Assembly (NCBI GenBank): GCA_016218715.1
Contig: JACRDG010000075.1
Span: forward strand, 1 to 42,451
Length of the DNA: 42,451 bases
Direction of reading: 5' to 3'
Source: Desulfomonile tiedjei
Lineage (GTDB): Bacteria; Desulfobacterota; Desulfomonilia; Desulfomonilales; Desulfomonilaceae
The notes under the pieces are model-generated. The model made no database searches. It was not told the DNA's origin and worked only from the letters and a program-made list of their open reading frames with translations. Below are positions 24,738 to 34,095 of this stretch, in pieces (positions within the stretch are counted from its first letter, which is position 1; each line of letters starts with the position of its first letter). The position numbers were made by a program, and so were the translations under genes.

Positions 24738-25904
24738 CTACACCTGTCCGGCAAGTCCGGCATAAATCGCTTCCAGCCTCCGGACCCCGACACCGGTCGA
24801 AAACCGCTCGACGACTGTCGCTCTGGCCTTTGCTCCCAGGGTCTTTCTCAGGATGGGATCTGCATGGAGCTTGCGCACCACCTCGGCCAGCGCCGACGGA
24901 TCACAGGGCTCCACCAGGAGCCCATTGGCGCCGTCCTCCAACACCTCCTTGATCCCCTCCGCTCGTGTCGCAACGACCGGCTTTTCCATGGCCATGGCTT
25001 CGAGCAGGGCTATGCCCAACCCTTCGGCCACCGATGGAAAGACGAAAAGATCCGCTGCCGCCAGGACCCGGACGATGTCCCGCCGCGAGCCCAGCAGCGT
25101 CACCTCATCCTTCAGGCCCTCTTCACGGGCCACGGTCCTGAAATACTCTTCGGCCGGCCCGTCTCCCACCAGGAACAATCGTATGCGCGGGATCGACGGA
25201 ATCAGGCCCCGCGTGGCGCGGATGAGATACTCCTGCCCCTTTTCGCGATGCAGTCTCGCGACGTTGATCAGGACAAAATCCTGCTCGTCCAGCGCAAGCG
25301 CCCGTCTGGCCGCTTGCCGCATGACGTCCGACGGGGGGGCGAACACATCCGGATCGACGGAGTTGTACAGGACTTCGACTCTCTGAATCCTCAGAAAGGA
25401 CCGATAGTCCTCCATGACGGCCGTTGACACCGCAAGGAACAGGGAGTTGATGCGCTGCGACGTGAATCGATCCACCGCCAGCCGAATCCGGCTGCGCAGC
25501 CTGGCCATGTCCATGTTGGAATATTCACAGAAATGCAGCGTGGTGACGACGACCGGCACGCGCGCCAGCCATGCAGCGATGCGCCCATAAATATTGGCGC
25601 AGGAAAGATGCGTGTGCACGATGTCAATGCGCTCGTCGCGAAGCAGCCGGGCCAAGCCGAGCACTCCGCGCCGCCAATCGAGACGTCCCCGCATGCCCAG
25701 GCAATGCACCGGCACGTCGCACTGCATGAGATCGGCCTTCAAATCCAGCGGGGGAAACAGCGCCACGACGACCGACTCGAACCGGGACTTGGGCAGATGC
25801 CTGACATTCGTCAGGAGCATCTGCTCCGCGCCGCCCGGCCGGAGGGTGTCGATCACGTGGAGAATCCTGATCGGGCGCTTCGGCGGTGACATCCTGTCCG
25901 TCAT
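24738..25904 (-). CDS. Family 4 glycosyltransferase
   Basis: A 388-residue GT-B enzyme. ILHVIDTLRPGGAEQML at the N-terminus, HTHLSCANIYGR, and in the donor domain INVARLHREKGQEYLIRA, FLVGDGPAEEY and EGLGIALLEAMAMEKPVVAT form a full GT4 set. The last stretch contains the EX7E donor-binding motif. The retaining transferase acts at the cytoplasmic face of the inner membrane. The ATG at 25904 follows the upstream methyltransferase stop by 13 bases. Donor sugar unknown. Confidence 0.93.
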   Translation of the reverse strand: MTDRMSPPKRPIRILHVIDTLRPGGAEQMLLTNVRHLPKSRFESVVVALFPPLDLKADLMQCDVPVHCLGMRGRLDWRRGVLGLARLLRDERIDIVHTHLSCANIYGRIAAWLARVPVVVTTLHFCEYSNMDMARLRSRIRLAVDRFTSQRINSLFLAVSTAVMEDYRSFLRIQRVEVLYNSVDPDVFAPPSDVMRQAARRALALDEQDFVLINVARLHREKGQEYLIRATRGLIPSIPRIRLFLVGDGPAEEYFRTVAREEGLKDEVTLLGSRRDIVRVLAAADLFVFPSVAEGLGIALLEAMAMEKPVVATRAEGIKEVLEDGANGLLVEPCDPSALAEVVRKLHADPILRKTLGAKARATVVERFSTGVGVRRLEAIYAGLAGQV

Positions 25905-25917
25905 ACACCGGGAAGGA

Positions 25918-26667
25918 TCATGCCTTCGTTCCGGACGCGATCAGATTCTTGGCGTAAATGGTCGGCCGGTCCGTTCCGACCTCGATCGTATAAATAAGCT
26001 TGAGGAGCCCGAACCAGATCCGTCTCGCGAAGAGGAACAGCATCCGCTTCGGCCTGAGCAAAAAGGCCACGCGAGATCCCCGGACGATCACATCCCGGAA
26101 TCCCACAGCCAGCAGGACCTGTCGCAGGCTCTGCTCCGAGAACGCGATCTCGTGCGTGAAGTCGATATACCGGGCGTACGGCCCGCACATGCCCGCGATG
26201 TTGGGGGTCCGGATGACGAGCCGCCCCTGATCGGCCAGTGCGCTTCCCGTCAAGGCCAAGAGATGCACGATTTCGTCCTTGCTGAAATGCTCGATCACGT
26301 CGTTCATCGTCACGAGATCGAACGACTTGGTCTGGGTTTCCAGATAGTGGAACAAATTCCCGACGTGCTCGGTATTCTGAAGCCCGTGCGTCCGACAAAA
26401 ACTCACCTGGTCCGGACTGATGTCCACTCCCATGCTTCGCCGGTAGCCCTTGCTCTTCAGGAAGCGGAGGAAGTGCCCCATGCCGCACCCGATGTCCAGA
26501 ATCCTTGCGTCGCGATCTTCAGGCAGCAGCCCCTCGTAATCCGCTTCGAACTCCGGCGTTCGATCCGGGCCCTCTTCGGGATTGAGGAAGCCGTAATGCA
26601 TGGCGCGGTAATTCGCGTACAGCGCCTGGCGATAGTCGGGCAGCCGCTCCGTATCCCGGTTCAACAT
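25918..26667 (-). CDS. Class I SAM-dependent methyltransferase
   Basis: 249 residues from ATG 26667, which overlaps the end of the upstream YfhO gene by 7 bases; the open frame continues above this but encodes only a shadow of YfhO. ILDIGCGMGHFLRFLKSKGY gives motif I with the glycine-rich loop near 56-65. LVTMNDVIEHFSKDEIVHLL and GRLVIRTPNIAGM follow. A C-terminal basic and hydrophobic stretch (RPKRMLFLFARRIWFGLLKLIY) may sit at the membrane. Such proteins usually methylate sugars or polyprenyl-linked glycans. No zinc ribbon is present. Confidence 0.88.
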   Translation of the reverse strand: MLNRDTERLPDYRQALYANYRAMHYGFLNPEEGPDRTPEFEADYEGLLPEDRDARILDIGCGMGHFLRFLKSKGYRRSMGVDISPDQVSFCRTHGLQNTEHVGNLFHYLETQTKSFDLVTMNDVIEHFSKDEIVHLLALTGSALADQGRLVIRTPNIAGMCGPYARYIDFTHEIAFSEQSLRQVLLAVGFRDVIVRGSRVAFLLRPKRMLFLFARRIWFGLLKLIYTIEVGTDRPTIYAKNLIASGTKA

Positions 26668-29198
26668 TGGGGCACCACGCTCCGCCGTCTGTCCGACCAT
26701 AGGATGACCGCGCAGGCGAGCAGCGCGCCGCTCGTGACCAGGGCCCCCAGCGTGAAGGACAGAGGGCGATAGGAAAATTCGATCCGGTGCCGGCCGGACG
26801 GGACATTGACGGCCCGAAATGTGAAATTGGCCTGATAGATCTTTGCCGGGTTTCCATCCACCGATGCCCGCCATCCGGGAAAGTCATTGTCCAACAGGAC
26901 AATCCAGCCGTCGGTCGGCGCGTTGACCGCGACGTTGACTTTCGACGGTTGGTAATCGACAACGGAAACCTCCGCGGGCAATCCCTCCGGAGAGGGCCGA
27001 CGATCAGTCTGCCCGCCCGGGTCTCCCTTCAACACGACCAGCGAGCGCGGCTCAAAATCGTCGCGCCGCAACCGGGCAAGGATGGTTTCATCTTGATCGG
27101 CCCAGCTGGCATTCGGGACAAAAAACGCGCGGGGCAGGAACCGAAGATTCTCATACAGCCTGACCTCTCCGTCGAACACCAGGCGAAGGTGCGCATCCTG
27201 CAAAATCGGCGCGACCGGGGGCGTGGCGACGTACTTCACGTTCAGAAGCTGGGTCATGCCATCGTCGCGAAAACGGCTCAGCATGAACAGATTCTGGTGC
27301 TGCTCGCCTCCGCACATGATTTTACCCTCTTCCAGAGAACGGACGAATTGTCCGAATCGCCCGGGAAGCAGCGAATTGTATGCCTGGATCGCTTCGATCC
27401 CGTAGGGCATGAGCGTATTGGGATGAAACGCCTGTCCGGTGCCGCAGGAAAGAAGAGACAGGACGCGAAATTTGTCCTGATCCTGCTTGAGAAAAGCTAT
27501 AGAGCCGGAGATTTCGTACAAGGGATATTTTGAGGAGTCCACGATATGCGTGTAGGCAAGTGGGAATTGCAAGAGGTCGACTACTGCCGCGGTTGCCAAA
27601 GCCACTTTAAACGTTGCAGGCCGGAGCCATCCTTTCCAATAACCAGCGATGAGCAGCAGGACAATTCCCGACATAACGAGGAAGATCACCGCGTAGTAAA
27701 GCTCATATTGAATCATCCACCCGATCCGCTCGGCATAGTGTACCGGCGATTTGGCCAACACCCACCCCTTCCCCTTGGCGAACTCGGCAAAGAACTCCAT
27801 CGCCACGGGCAGAAGGCGGTCCTTCCCAACCGCAATTCCAAAAACTCCAACAACGATCAGGGTCCAGATCCCTACAGCCCCGATTAGAAATCGCTTCAGC
27901 AGTCGCATCGTGCTCGCCGGAGCCGTCTGTTCCAAAGTGGCGGCGCCCAATCCTGCCATGGCTGCGGCGACGACAGTGTATAGATAAAGTATCCGTCCAA
28001 CCTGTCGAAGTCCACTAAATCCGGGAACGAACGTGTACAGAAAATACACAAGTGGCGTGCCCAATGCGATCAGCCAAGTCATTAGTCCGACTCCCGTCAA
28101 AACGAACATATATCTGTCGCGGCGGGTTAGTAGACAGATGAACATGAGCACGAGACCTGAGACACCGATATACGTCATGGTGTTTATCGGAAAGCCAGGC
28201 CCAAACCAGTTTCGGTCGGGATAACTACCGAACACGTTCGGACTGAGGGCGGTCAATACGCTAAGCCACGAGGTACGACCCAGAGGAAGAATTTCGTCGT
28301 ACGAACGAAAAATTCGCTGGCTTAACGGAACCAATTCCAAGGTCGGTATCAGTTGGATGGCGCCCAGGGCCAAACCGATCCCGACAGCCAACGCCACCAT
28401 GCCCAACGGCCGCTTCACGGCCCTGAAGCTCCGAGCCTCCCATACGATGACGGCATAACGCAGTCCAGTATAAACCGCAATGGCTACGCAATTGTAAAAA
28501 ATAAACTCCAGTAACCCGGAGAGGAACTGAACACCGATCACCCCTCCCAAAGCTACAGCACTTCCGAAACGTTGGCGGACTATCAATTTCTCTATGCAAA
28601 GGAACGCGAGAGGGAGCCAGCAAATCACGTGATAGACGGTATAAAAGGCATAGTAGAGCGTGACGCTCCCGCTGAACATGAACGTCACACCGGCGATCAG
28701 CCCTCCAAATACACTCCGTCCGATGAATCGGACGTAATAATACATAAACAGCCCTGCCAGAAATGCATGCAACAGCACGTCCGCATTAACGGCCCACATT
28801 TCCGGGAGAAGATAGTAAACGAGGTTGGGAGGATAAAACACGCCAAAGATGCCGGCCGCAAGCTCCGGGACGCCGGCTTGCAGGTATGGATTCCAGAGCG
28901 GCACCTGGAATTTGCGAACCGCTTCCGTCTCATACAGTTGCACTGGAACTTCCAACAAGATGGGATCTCGACTATTGATATTGTGCGCCCTGGTGCCTGG
29001 TTTTTGGAATTTCCACGGATACGTTTCCTCGTAGAGCACATCGATCGGCAAGATCACGCCACCTGCAAAGACTTTCCAGAAGCATACGAAAGTCAACCCC
29101 AGAAGAATTAAGACCGGCAGGGCTCTCTTCCAAGCATTTTGAATGTTCGCCCGAAGAAGCATCGGATGGGGCGGCTCATCAACTAACGGGGTTGTCAT
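26661..29198 (-). CDS. YfhO-family polytopic membrane protein (GT-C type)
   Basis: 845 residues from ATG 29198. A first helix at about 27-46 is followed by DVLYEETYPWKFQKP and WNPYLQAGVPELA, then about a dozen hydrophobic segments up to about 550, an outer domain, and a last helix near 810-830. DNDFPGWRASVDGNPAKI and SGRHRIEFSYRPLSF near the end are the YfhO C-terminal signature. It is nearly the same size as the YfhO protein at 6245-8719, so the cluster holds two paralogues. It is a probable outer-face glycosyltransferase using a lipid-linked donor. Each YfhO gene is adjacent to methyltransferase genes. Confidence 0.9.
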   Translation of the reverse strand: MTTPLVDEPPHPMLLRANIQNAWKRALPVLILLGLTFVCFWKVFAGGVILPIDVLYEETYPWKFQKPGTRAHNINSRDPILLEVPVQLYETEAVRKFQVPLWNPYLQAGVPELAAGIFGVFYPPNLVYYLLPEMWAVNADVLLHAFLAGLFMYYYVRFIGRSVFGGLIAGVTFMFSGSVTLYYAFYTVYHVICWLPLAFLCIEKLIVRQRFGSAVALGGVIGVQFLSGLLEFIFYNCVAIAVYTGLRYAVIVWEARSFRAVKRPLGMVALAVGIGLALGAIQLIPTLELVPLSQRIFRSYDEILPLGRTSWLSVLTALSPNVFGSYPDRNWFGPGFPINTMTYIGVSGLVLMFICLLTRRDRYMFVLTGVGLMTWLIALGTPLVYFLYTFVPGFSGLRQVGRILYLYTVVAAAMAGLGAATLEQTAPASTMRLLKRFLIGAVGIWTLIVVGVFGIAVGKDRLLPVAMEFFAEFAKGKGWVLAKSPVHYAERIGWMIQYELYYAVIFLVMSGIVLLLIAGYWKGWLRPATFKVALATAAVVDLLQFPLAYTHIVDSSKYPLYEISGSIAFLKQDQDKFRVLSLLSCGTGQAFHPNTLMPYGIEAIQAYNSLLPGRFGQFVRSLEEGKIMCGGEQHQNLFMLSRFRDDGMTQLLNVKYVATPPVAPILQDAHLRLVFDGEVRLYENLRFLPRAFFVPNASWADQDETILARLRRDDFEPRSLVVLKGDPGGQTDRRPSPEGLPAEVSVVDYQPSKVNVAVNAPTDGWIVLLDNDFPGWRASVDGNPAKIYQANFTFRAVNVPSGRHRIEFSYRPLSFTLGALVTSGALLACAVILWSDRRRSVVPQC

Positions 29199-29221
29199 TG
29201 GCTATTCTATTGCTCCGATCC

Positions 29222-30310
29222 TCATTCGCTTCGCCGTACCACCATCACCAATTCCTCACCGACAGGCTCACCGACATACCGACGTCCTTCTTGCCTTGCG
29301 TAGAATGATAGCGCACTGACCCAATTCGCGAATGCGCTAGACCGCGGCCCTCCCTGTCCTCGCGCACGCAACTCCAAACCGGCACGATGAGTCATGACTG
29401 CCAACCCCGCACCCGTAGTCCGCCAAACCACCTTGAATCCGGCCCTCGTGACGCACGCCTCGAGGCTTGACAGCGAAAATAAATGAAGGTGCCGCGGAAT
29501 ATCCAAGTGAACCCAAAAATCTTCAAAGGCTTTATGCCCCAAACTGTCGATATTCGGAGTGATGATTGCAAGATACCCGCCCGACTTAAGCAGTTGTCGG
29601 CACTTCCCGAGGAAATTGACAGGATCATGGACATGTTCGATCGTGTGATTCAGAGTAATGAGATCAAAGCATGCCTCCGTGAGCTGGGCGGCCTCCAGCG
29701 TCTGCGGAATAACCTTCATATTCAGAACTTCGACCGCGCTCTTGGCCGCCTCGGGGTCGGGTTCGACGCCCAGTGCTTCCCATCCCATCGCGCTCATCAA
29801 CGCAAGAAATTCCCCGCTCGCACATCCGACATCCAATAGCTTTCCGCAAGGTATGGACACCAATTTTCTCATCGCGGGATTGGCCACGCTTCCTAGAAGG
29901 GGGAGGTGCGTCAACACACGCACAATCTGACGAAGGACTGCGGGATGCCTCAGGAAAAACTTCCAGGCATGACCATGCAAAATGGCTCGCTTCATCTCGC
30001 TTCGAATCGAGCTCGGAAAGCCTGGCAGGGTTTCAAGCGCATGCGTGAAATAGCGTGCATAGAGCTTTCCAATGTCCTCGGGGATCGGGCAAGGATCCAA
30101 CCACTGCAACCGGCAAACTCCGCAATAACGAAACCCCCAACAACCAGGCGATCCAAAGAGACGATCTCTCAGCCCTTGATAACGTTTTTCCCCTTCCCGG
30201 CCGCAAAATGGGCAGATCTCAGTCGGAATGGAACTGATCGTGACAGCCTGGTCAGCAGGAGGCTTCACGGAAGCGGAGACCTTTGAATCTCCTCTACAAG
30301 AAATGTCCAT
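29222..30310 (-). CDS. Class I SAM-dependent methyltransferase with N-terminal zinc ribbon
   Basis: 362 residues. CPFC (Cys33, Cys36) and CGVC (Cys63, Cys66) make a zinc ribbon. LLDVGCASGEFLALM is motif I, followed by LITLNHTIEHVHDPVNFL and SGGYLAIITPNIDSLGH. A segment between ribbon and core (MKRAILHGHAWKFFLRH) is basic. The gene lies just downstream of the broken S74 gene, while the methyltransferase at 41599 lies just upstream of the intact S74 gene. Likely sugar methylation; the acceptor is not known. Confidence 0.9.
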   Translation of the reverse strand: MDISCRGDSKVSASVKPPADQAVTISSIPTEICPFCGREGEKRYQGLRDRLFGSPGCWGFRYCGVCRLQWLDPCPIPEDIGKLYARYFTHALETLPGFPSSIRSEMKRAILHGHAWKFFLRHPAVLRQIVRVLTHLPLLGSVANPAMRKLVSIPCGKLLDVGCASGEFLALMSAMGWEALGVEPDPEAAKSAVEVLNMKVIPQTLEAAQLTEACFDLITLNHTIEHVHDPVNFLGKCRQLLKSGGYLAIITPNIDSLGHKAFEDFWVHLDIPRHLHLFSLSSLEACVTRAGFKVVWRTTGAGLAVMTHRAGLELRARGQGGPRSSAFANWVSALSFYARQEGRRYVGEPVGEELVMVVRRSE

Positions 30311-30371
30311 ATCTATCTAGACCTCATTTAAGCCCATCACCGAGGACTGCCACCATAAATCTTGTCCTGAG

Positions 30372-31160
30372 CTATTGACCATGTTTTAGATGTTCGATTT
30401 CTTTTCTTAACTCATGGATTTGGACCTGCTGTTCCTTGATTGCCTGTACAAGGCAGCCGTCAGCCGTCCATAATCGATGGATTTGGCGTCTCGTCCGTTG
30501 GGCTCATATGAGACAACTTCGGGAAGTATCATCCCAACCTCTTCGGCTATCATGCCGATATCTCTTTGCTTTGTTTGCTTCCAGTCAAAGTAAGCCGTCC
30601 GGAGCCGCTCGACCTTGTCCAGAGCCCCAGAGAAGGGAGCAATGCGCTCTTTCCATCGGATCGAACTGTAGGTAGTCCAACCATCGGCAATTGGATCAGA
30701 TGATGAATTCTGCACCACGGTCCAATGTTTCCTGGGGACGTTGTACCGATGCCGACGTTGCCACTAGAGGTTATGCGGACAGCCTCCGTATTTGAACCAG
30801 ATCGCCGTGTATTCAATGTCAAATAGCCATCATTGGTTGATGCGCCATTCCACGCAGCGATGATCGTGGCAATGTTCTGGCCACCTCCGCCTACAAACGC
30901 AAGTTCCGATCCTTCATTGAACGCTCCGCCAGAAGTATTACGATTGGGGACCGGTAGAACTGTTTGAATGCCAGTCCCGTCAACTCGGAACTGCCCGGCC
31001 GGATTGCTTGTTTGTCGAACATCAAACACAAAGTCTGGTGTCGTTGTACCGATTCCCACCCTGCCGGCGTCAGTCACCACAAAAAATCTCCCGCCCGGAT
31101 GGTGACAGTAAAAGCCAACAGCGCCATACCCGCGACAAGACCAATTATTGAATATTTCAT
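30372..31160 (-). pseudogene. Broken S74-peptidase/endosialidase-chaperone protein gene (three -1 frameshifts)
   Basis: Read through three frames, 30372-31160 encodes a homologue of the intact 267-residue protein at 40686-41489. The start (ATG 31160, GGGAGGGG upstream) gives MKYSIIGLVAGMALLAFTVT, a signal or anchor helix. The frame breaks at the T6 run complementary to 31081-31086, where seven T would continue it as GDFFVVTDAG. The second frame carries VGIGTTTPDFVFDVR, GQFRVDGTGIQT and a second GNVGIGTTSP. It breaks near 30734-30737, where one more C in the run gives SPRK. The third frame has SSIRWKERIAPF, RDIGMIAEEVG and SIDYGRLTAAL. It breaks near 30452, and the last frame gives LVQAIKEQQVQIHELRKEIE before TAG at 30372-30374. 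With one base added at each site, one reading frame of about 263 residues is restored. All three changes are single-base losses in or beside short runs, so read error must be excluded, but no other gene in the window is broken. Confidence 0.85.
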
Positions 31161-31206
31161 TGTTTCGCCCCTCCCGGTTGCAAAGTAAGGGGATACGGTC
31201 CAAAGT

Positions 31207-32703
31207 TCAGGCAGGCGTTTCTTTTCTCAGGCTCGCAAACGACCCCTTGGCCAGGGCAATGTCTCCGGGCCCGATTTCGCGAACGACGAGGAGCAACGCC
31301 AGGTAAGCAAGAAGGCAGGCAGGTCCCAGGACCAGACCGTTGCGCAACCCCAATTGATTGAGGGCGAAGACGCCAACCGCCACCAACAGACCCACGCCCG
31401 CCGTTCTCAGAAATGCCCGGTACGGAAGCATGCGGCCGATTTCGCGAAACACGCCGAGAAAAACCACCCAATAGATGGCATAGGAAGCAATGCCGGCCCC
31501 AATAGCTCCATAGAGTCCATAGAGCGGCACGAGCAGCAGGTTTAGGGTGGTGTACATTCCCGCCAACAGCAGTCCCAAAGACGTGGCCTTGCCGGTCTTC
31601 TCAAATACATTGATTACGAACATGCCCGACGGGTTGTGAACGGCGCGGAGAAGAAAGACGGGCAGCAGCCACCGGAAGGCCGTCACGGCCGGCATGTACT
31701 CGGGTCCATACAAGGTCAGGATCACGGGCTCCACGGCGAAATACGAGATGATGGCCATGACCACCGCGGCCTGCAGGAACCAGCGGAACATCAGCACGAA
31801 TTTCCGCTCCACCCCAGCCCGGTCCGTTCCATCGATGCCGGCGAGGTACGGCATGAAGATCGTGAAGAGCACCTTGAACAGTGCCATGAGCCCGCCGAGA
31901 AAGGTGGTGGCGATGAAATAAAAGGTGACGACTTCCAGCGCTTCGTACCGGCCCAGGATGACCTTGTCGAACCAGGTCAGCAGATAGAAATTCAATTGCC
32001 CCACGAGCAGCGGAGCGCCGAAACCCAGCATGATCACCGTGGACTTGAGGAATTCGCCTGGCTCCCAGTACTTCCAGATGCCTTTTTGCCATCGAGTCCT
32101 GATGATCAGCCACCCGATCACGGCGGTGAGAACCGCCGCTGATGCATTTGCGAGCAGCACCCCGTCGATTCCCGCATGCATCCCCATAACGGCAAATGTC
32201 GCACCCGCCAGATAGACGAGGGGATACAAGACACTCAGCAAACCCTCCCACCGCCATTCCTCATAGGCCTGGAACAACTGCAGCACGAAGTCCAAGAGCG
32301 ACGAACCGACGACGAACACCGTCGCAACTTTGAGAAGCGGAACCAATTCAGTGCGCTGAAAGAACTGCAACCCGATCGCCTCGGCAGATGTCCACATGAG
32401 CACGGCGAACAGAGCCGCTCCCAGCAGTTGGAAAATGAGCCCCGTCAAAATGAAAACGGGGATCCGCTCCGCGGCCTCCCGTCTGAATTTGGGCACGAAC
32501 CGGTTGAGCGCGGGCCTGACACCGAGATGGTACAGCGCCGTCGTCAGCGCCGTGACGGAATAGACGAGGACAAGGAGCCCATAGGTGTCCTTGCCGAGGA
32601 CTCGATTGAGAATGATGGAGAGGCCGAGGCCCAGGAGCAGCGCCACCCCGTTGGCGGCTCCCTTGATGGCGATCCCTTGACTGAGATGGCGAATGGCGCT
32701 CAT
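31207..32703 (-). CDS. wzx: Wzx-type oligosaccharide flippase (polysaccharide biosynthesis MOP superfamily)
   Basis: 498 residues with about 12-14 hydrophobic helices spread over the whole length and short polar loops. The N-terminal SQGIAIKGAANGVALLLGLG, the loop NRVLGKDTYGLLVLVYSV, and FDKVILGRYEALEVVTFYF in the middle are typical of MOP-family lipid-linked oligosaccharide flippases. It moves undecaprenyl-linked repeat units to the periplasmic side. The ATG at 32703 forms an ATGA overlap with the stop of the GT30-like gene. It is the only flippase in the window and no ABC transporter is present, which suggests a Wzx/Wzy-type route. No Wzy polymerase could be singled out. Confidence 0.9.
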   Translation of the reverse strand: MSAIRHLSQGIAIKGAANGVALLLGLGLSIILNRVLGKDTYGLLVLVYSVTALTTALYHLGVRPALNRFVPKFRREAAERIPVFILTGLIFQLLGAALFAVLMWTSAEAIGLQFFQRTELVPLLKVATVFVVGSSLLDFVLQLFQAYEEWRWEGLLSVLYPLVYLAGATFAVMGMHAGIDGVLLANASAAVLTAVIGWLIIRTRWQKGIWKYWEPGEFLKSTVIMLGFGAPLLVGQLNFYLLTWFDKVILGRYEALEVVTFYFIATTFLGGLMALFKVLFTIFMPYLAGIDGTDRAGVERKFVLMFRWFLQAAVVMAIISYFAVEPVILTLYGPEYMPAVTAFRWLLPVFLLRAVHNPSGMFVINVFEKTGKATSLGLLLAGMYTTLNLLLVPLYGLYGAIGAGIASYAIYWVVFLGVFREIGRMLPYRAFLRTAGVGLLVAVGVFALNQLGLRNGLVLGPACLLAYLALLLVVREIGPGDIALAKGSFASLRKETPA

Positions 32704-34004
32704 GCCACGCCGCGGCACCCATCTTGCTGCCGACGAACAATGTCCGCCACAAACCGGGCGTTGCCGGACACGGCGCCATGCTGTCTATCGGCCAGGGTGG
32801 CCGCCTTTTCCCGGAGAGCCCGCAGCAGATCGGGCTTGGCCATGAGCTCAACGACCCCGCGCGCGATGTCGTCGCTGTCCCGGACCCGGAGGCCCGGCCA
32901 GACGGCTTCGAGCTCCCCGGTGATCTTCTCCCATCGCCTGGCGTAGGGGCCGAAGAATACCGGCGTTCCATGGATGAGGGGCTCGATGATGTTCTGTCCG
33001 TAGGCGATCTTGAACCGAGGAATGAGCGTGACGCCCAAGACCCCCATGGTGGCGATAGCCCAAAGCCGTCCGAGTTCGCCGAAGGTGTCGATGAGCACGA
33101 CGTCCGGCGGCTCTCCCGCCATCGGCGCCCCCGTCGATCTCCGGCAGTACCGGCATCCCCGCTTTTGCAGCTCCTGCTCAATGTGCGCGACGCGATCGAG
33201 GTACCGGGGGGCCAGGATCAGCCGCAAGCCGGGAAGCGAGGCTTTCGCTTTCAGAAAAGCATCGATGAGGATCTGTTCCTCCCCATAATTGAGACTGCCT
33301 CCGAGCAGAACGGGGTCGCTCTGGTTGAGCCCGAGTTCCCGCAGGAGTTTGTCCCGGTCCTGAGTCGAGAGCCGAACGTGTTCAAAGTCATACTTGAGAT
33401 CGCCCGTCACCTCCAGCCGCTTGAACGGAATGCCGAGTTTCTCGAACAGAGCCAGATCGTCGCCGGTCTTGGCTCCGACACAATCGACGGATTCAAAGAT
33501 ATTCAGCGCCATGGGTCTCGCCATCGTGGGATGCTCGGGCCAGTCGGCGCTCATGAACGCGCTGACGATGACCGTCGGGATCTGCAACGCCCTGGCTTCT
33601 CGCAGGAAGATCGGATGCGCGGGGGTCTGCACGCACACGACCGCCGCGGGCCGGATCTGCTTGAGGACTCGTCTGGCGACCCACGCGATATCCCAGGGTG
33701 TGTCGATCAGATGGTCTACCCCGGATATGTTTCCGGCCGCCTTGAGGGCGTCGTAACTGTTGCAGGACAAGACCAGCACATGATCCGGAAGCAGCCGCCT
33801 CAGGTGCTTGCAGAAGGAAAAACTCTGCATGACTTCCCCCCCGGATAGCGCATCGATCCAGACCACCTTCTGCCCGCGGCAGCCTGCGACCACCTCCTCC
33901 GGCAAGGCCCCCCAGCGACTCCAAAAAAACTGACGCCAATAAGGATCCCTCCCGAGAAGGACGCGATGGAGGAACGTCTTGGGGAGATGGAGATACGCGG
34001 TCAT
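32700..34004 (-). CDS. Kdo-transferase-like glycosyltransferase (WaaA/GT30 family)
   Basis: 434 residues from ATG 34004, which is preceded by GGAGGT 5 bases away. The N-terminal ALSGGE (Glu57) matches the catalytic-base motif of WaaA, APRYLDRV matches the donor-site APRHPER element, and LIDTFGELGRLWAIA plus NIIEPLIHGTPVFFGPYARRWEKI form the C-terminal CMP-sugar site. WaaA moves Kdo from CMP-Kdo to lipid A. This copy has no clear N-terminal membrane helix and sits directly after two NeuB and two CMP-sugar synthetase domains, so it may instead transfer a CMP-nonulosonic acid. That substrate switch is inference. Confidence 0.85.
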   Translation of the reverse strand: MTAYLHLPKTFLHRVLLGRDPYWRQFFWSRWGALPEEVVAGCRGQKVVWIDALSGGEVMQSFSFCKHLRRLLPDHVLVLSCNSYDALKAAGNISGVDHLIDTPWDIAWVARRVLKQIRPAAVVCVQTPAHPIFLREARALQIPTVIVSAFMSADWPEHPTMARPMALNIFESVDCVGAKTGDDLALFEKLGIPFKRLEVTGDLKYDFEHVRLSTQDRDKLLRELGLNQSDPVLLGGSLNYGEEQILIDAFLKAKASLPGLRLILAPRYLDRVAHIEQELQKRGCRYCRRSTGAPMAGEPPDVVLIDTFGELGRLWAIATMGVLGVTLIPRFKIAYGQNIIEPLIHGTPVFFGPYARRWEKITGELEAVWPGLRVRDSDDIARGVVELMAKPDLLRALREKAATLADRQHGAVSGNARFVADIVRRQQDGCRGVA

Positions 34005-34009
34005 TGCGT

Positions 34010-34015
34010 ACCTCC
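34010..34015 (-). promoter_or_regulatory. Ribosome binding site for the WaaA-like gene
   Basis: GGAGGT on the minus strand, 5 bases before ATG 34004. It fixes the start at 34004 rather than at the first codon of the longer open frame at 34046. Confidence 0.75.
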
Positions 34016-34073
34016 GCTGCGCTGACGGCCCGAACAACTGCCGCATTGAAGGCTGCTCTCTCGAAAAGGGATT

Positions 34074-34089
34074 GCCCGCCGTGGCGGAC
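34074..34089 (-). terminator. Weak hairpin after neuB, possible attenuator
   Basis: On the minus strand GTCCGC, a CACG loop and GCGGGC can pair over six positions (one G-T), starting 6 bases after the neuB stop. Four T follow at 34067-34064, but six bases away from the stem. The gap to the next gene is 91 bases, longer than most in the cluster. A partial terminator is possible; chance is also possible. Confidence 0.25.
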
Positions 34090-34095
34090 GAATCG

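Noticed and set aside
26668-26874. N-terminal extension of the methyltransferase at 25918
   Set aside because: It only shadows the end of the YfhO gene; ATG 26667 gives a normal-length protein starting just before its core fold.
30372-31160. Programmed ribosomal frameshifting in the S74 gene
   Set aside because: Three separate shifts in one short gene, with no consistent slippery heptamer and an intact paralogue nearby, fit decay or read error better.
30407-31203. Two separate overlapping small genes (30407-30718 and 30550-31203)
   Set aside because: They are fragments of one frameshifted S74 gene; both parts align in order with the intact paralogue.
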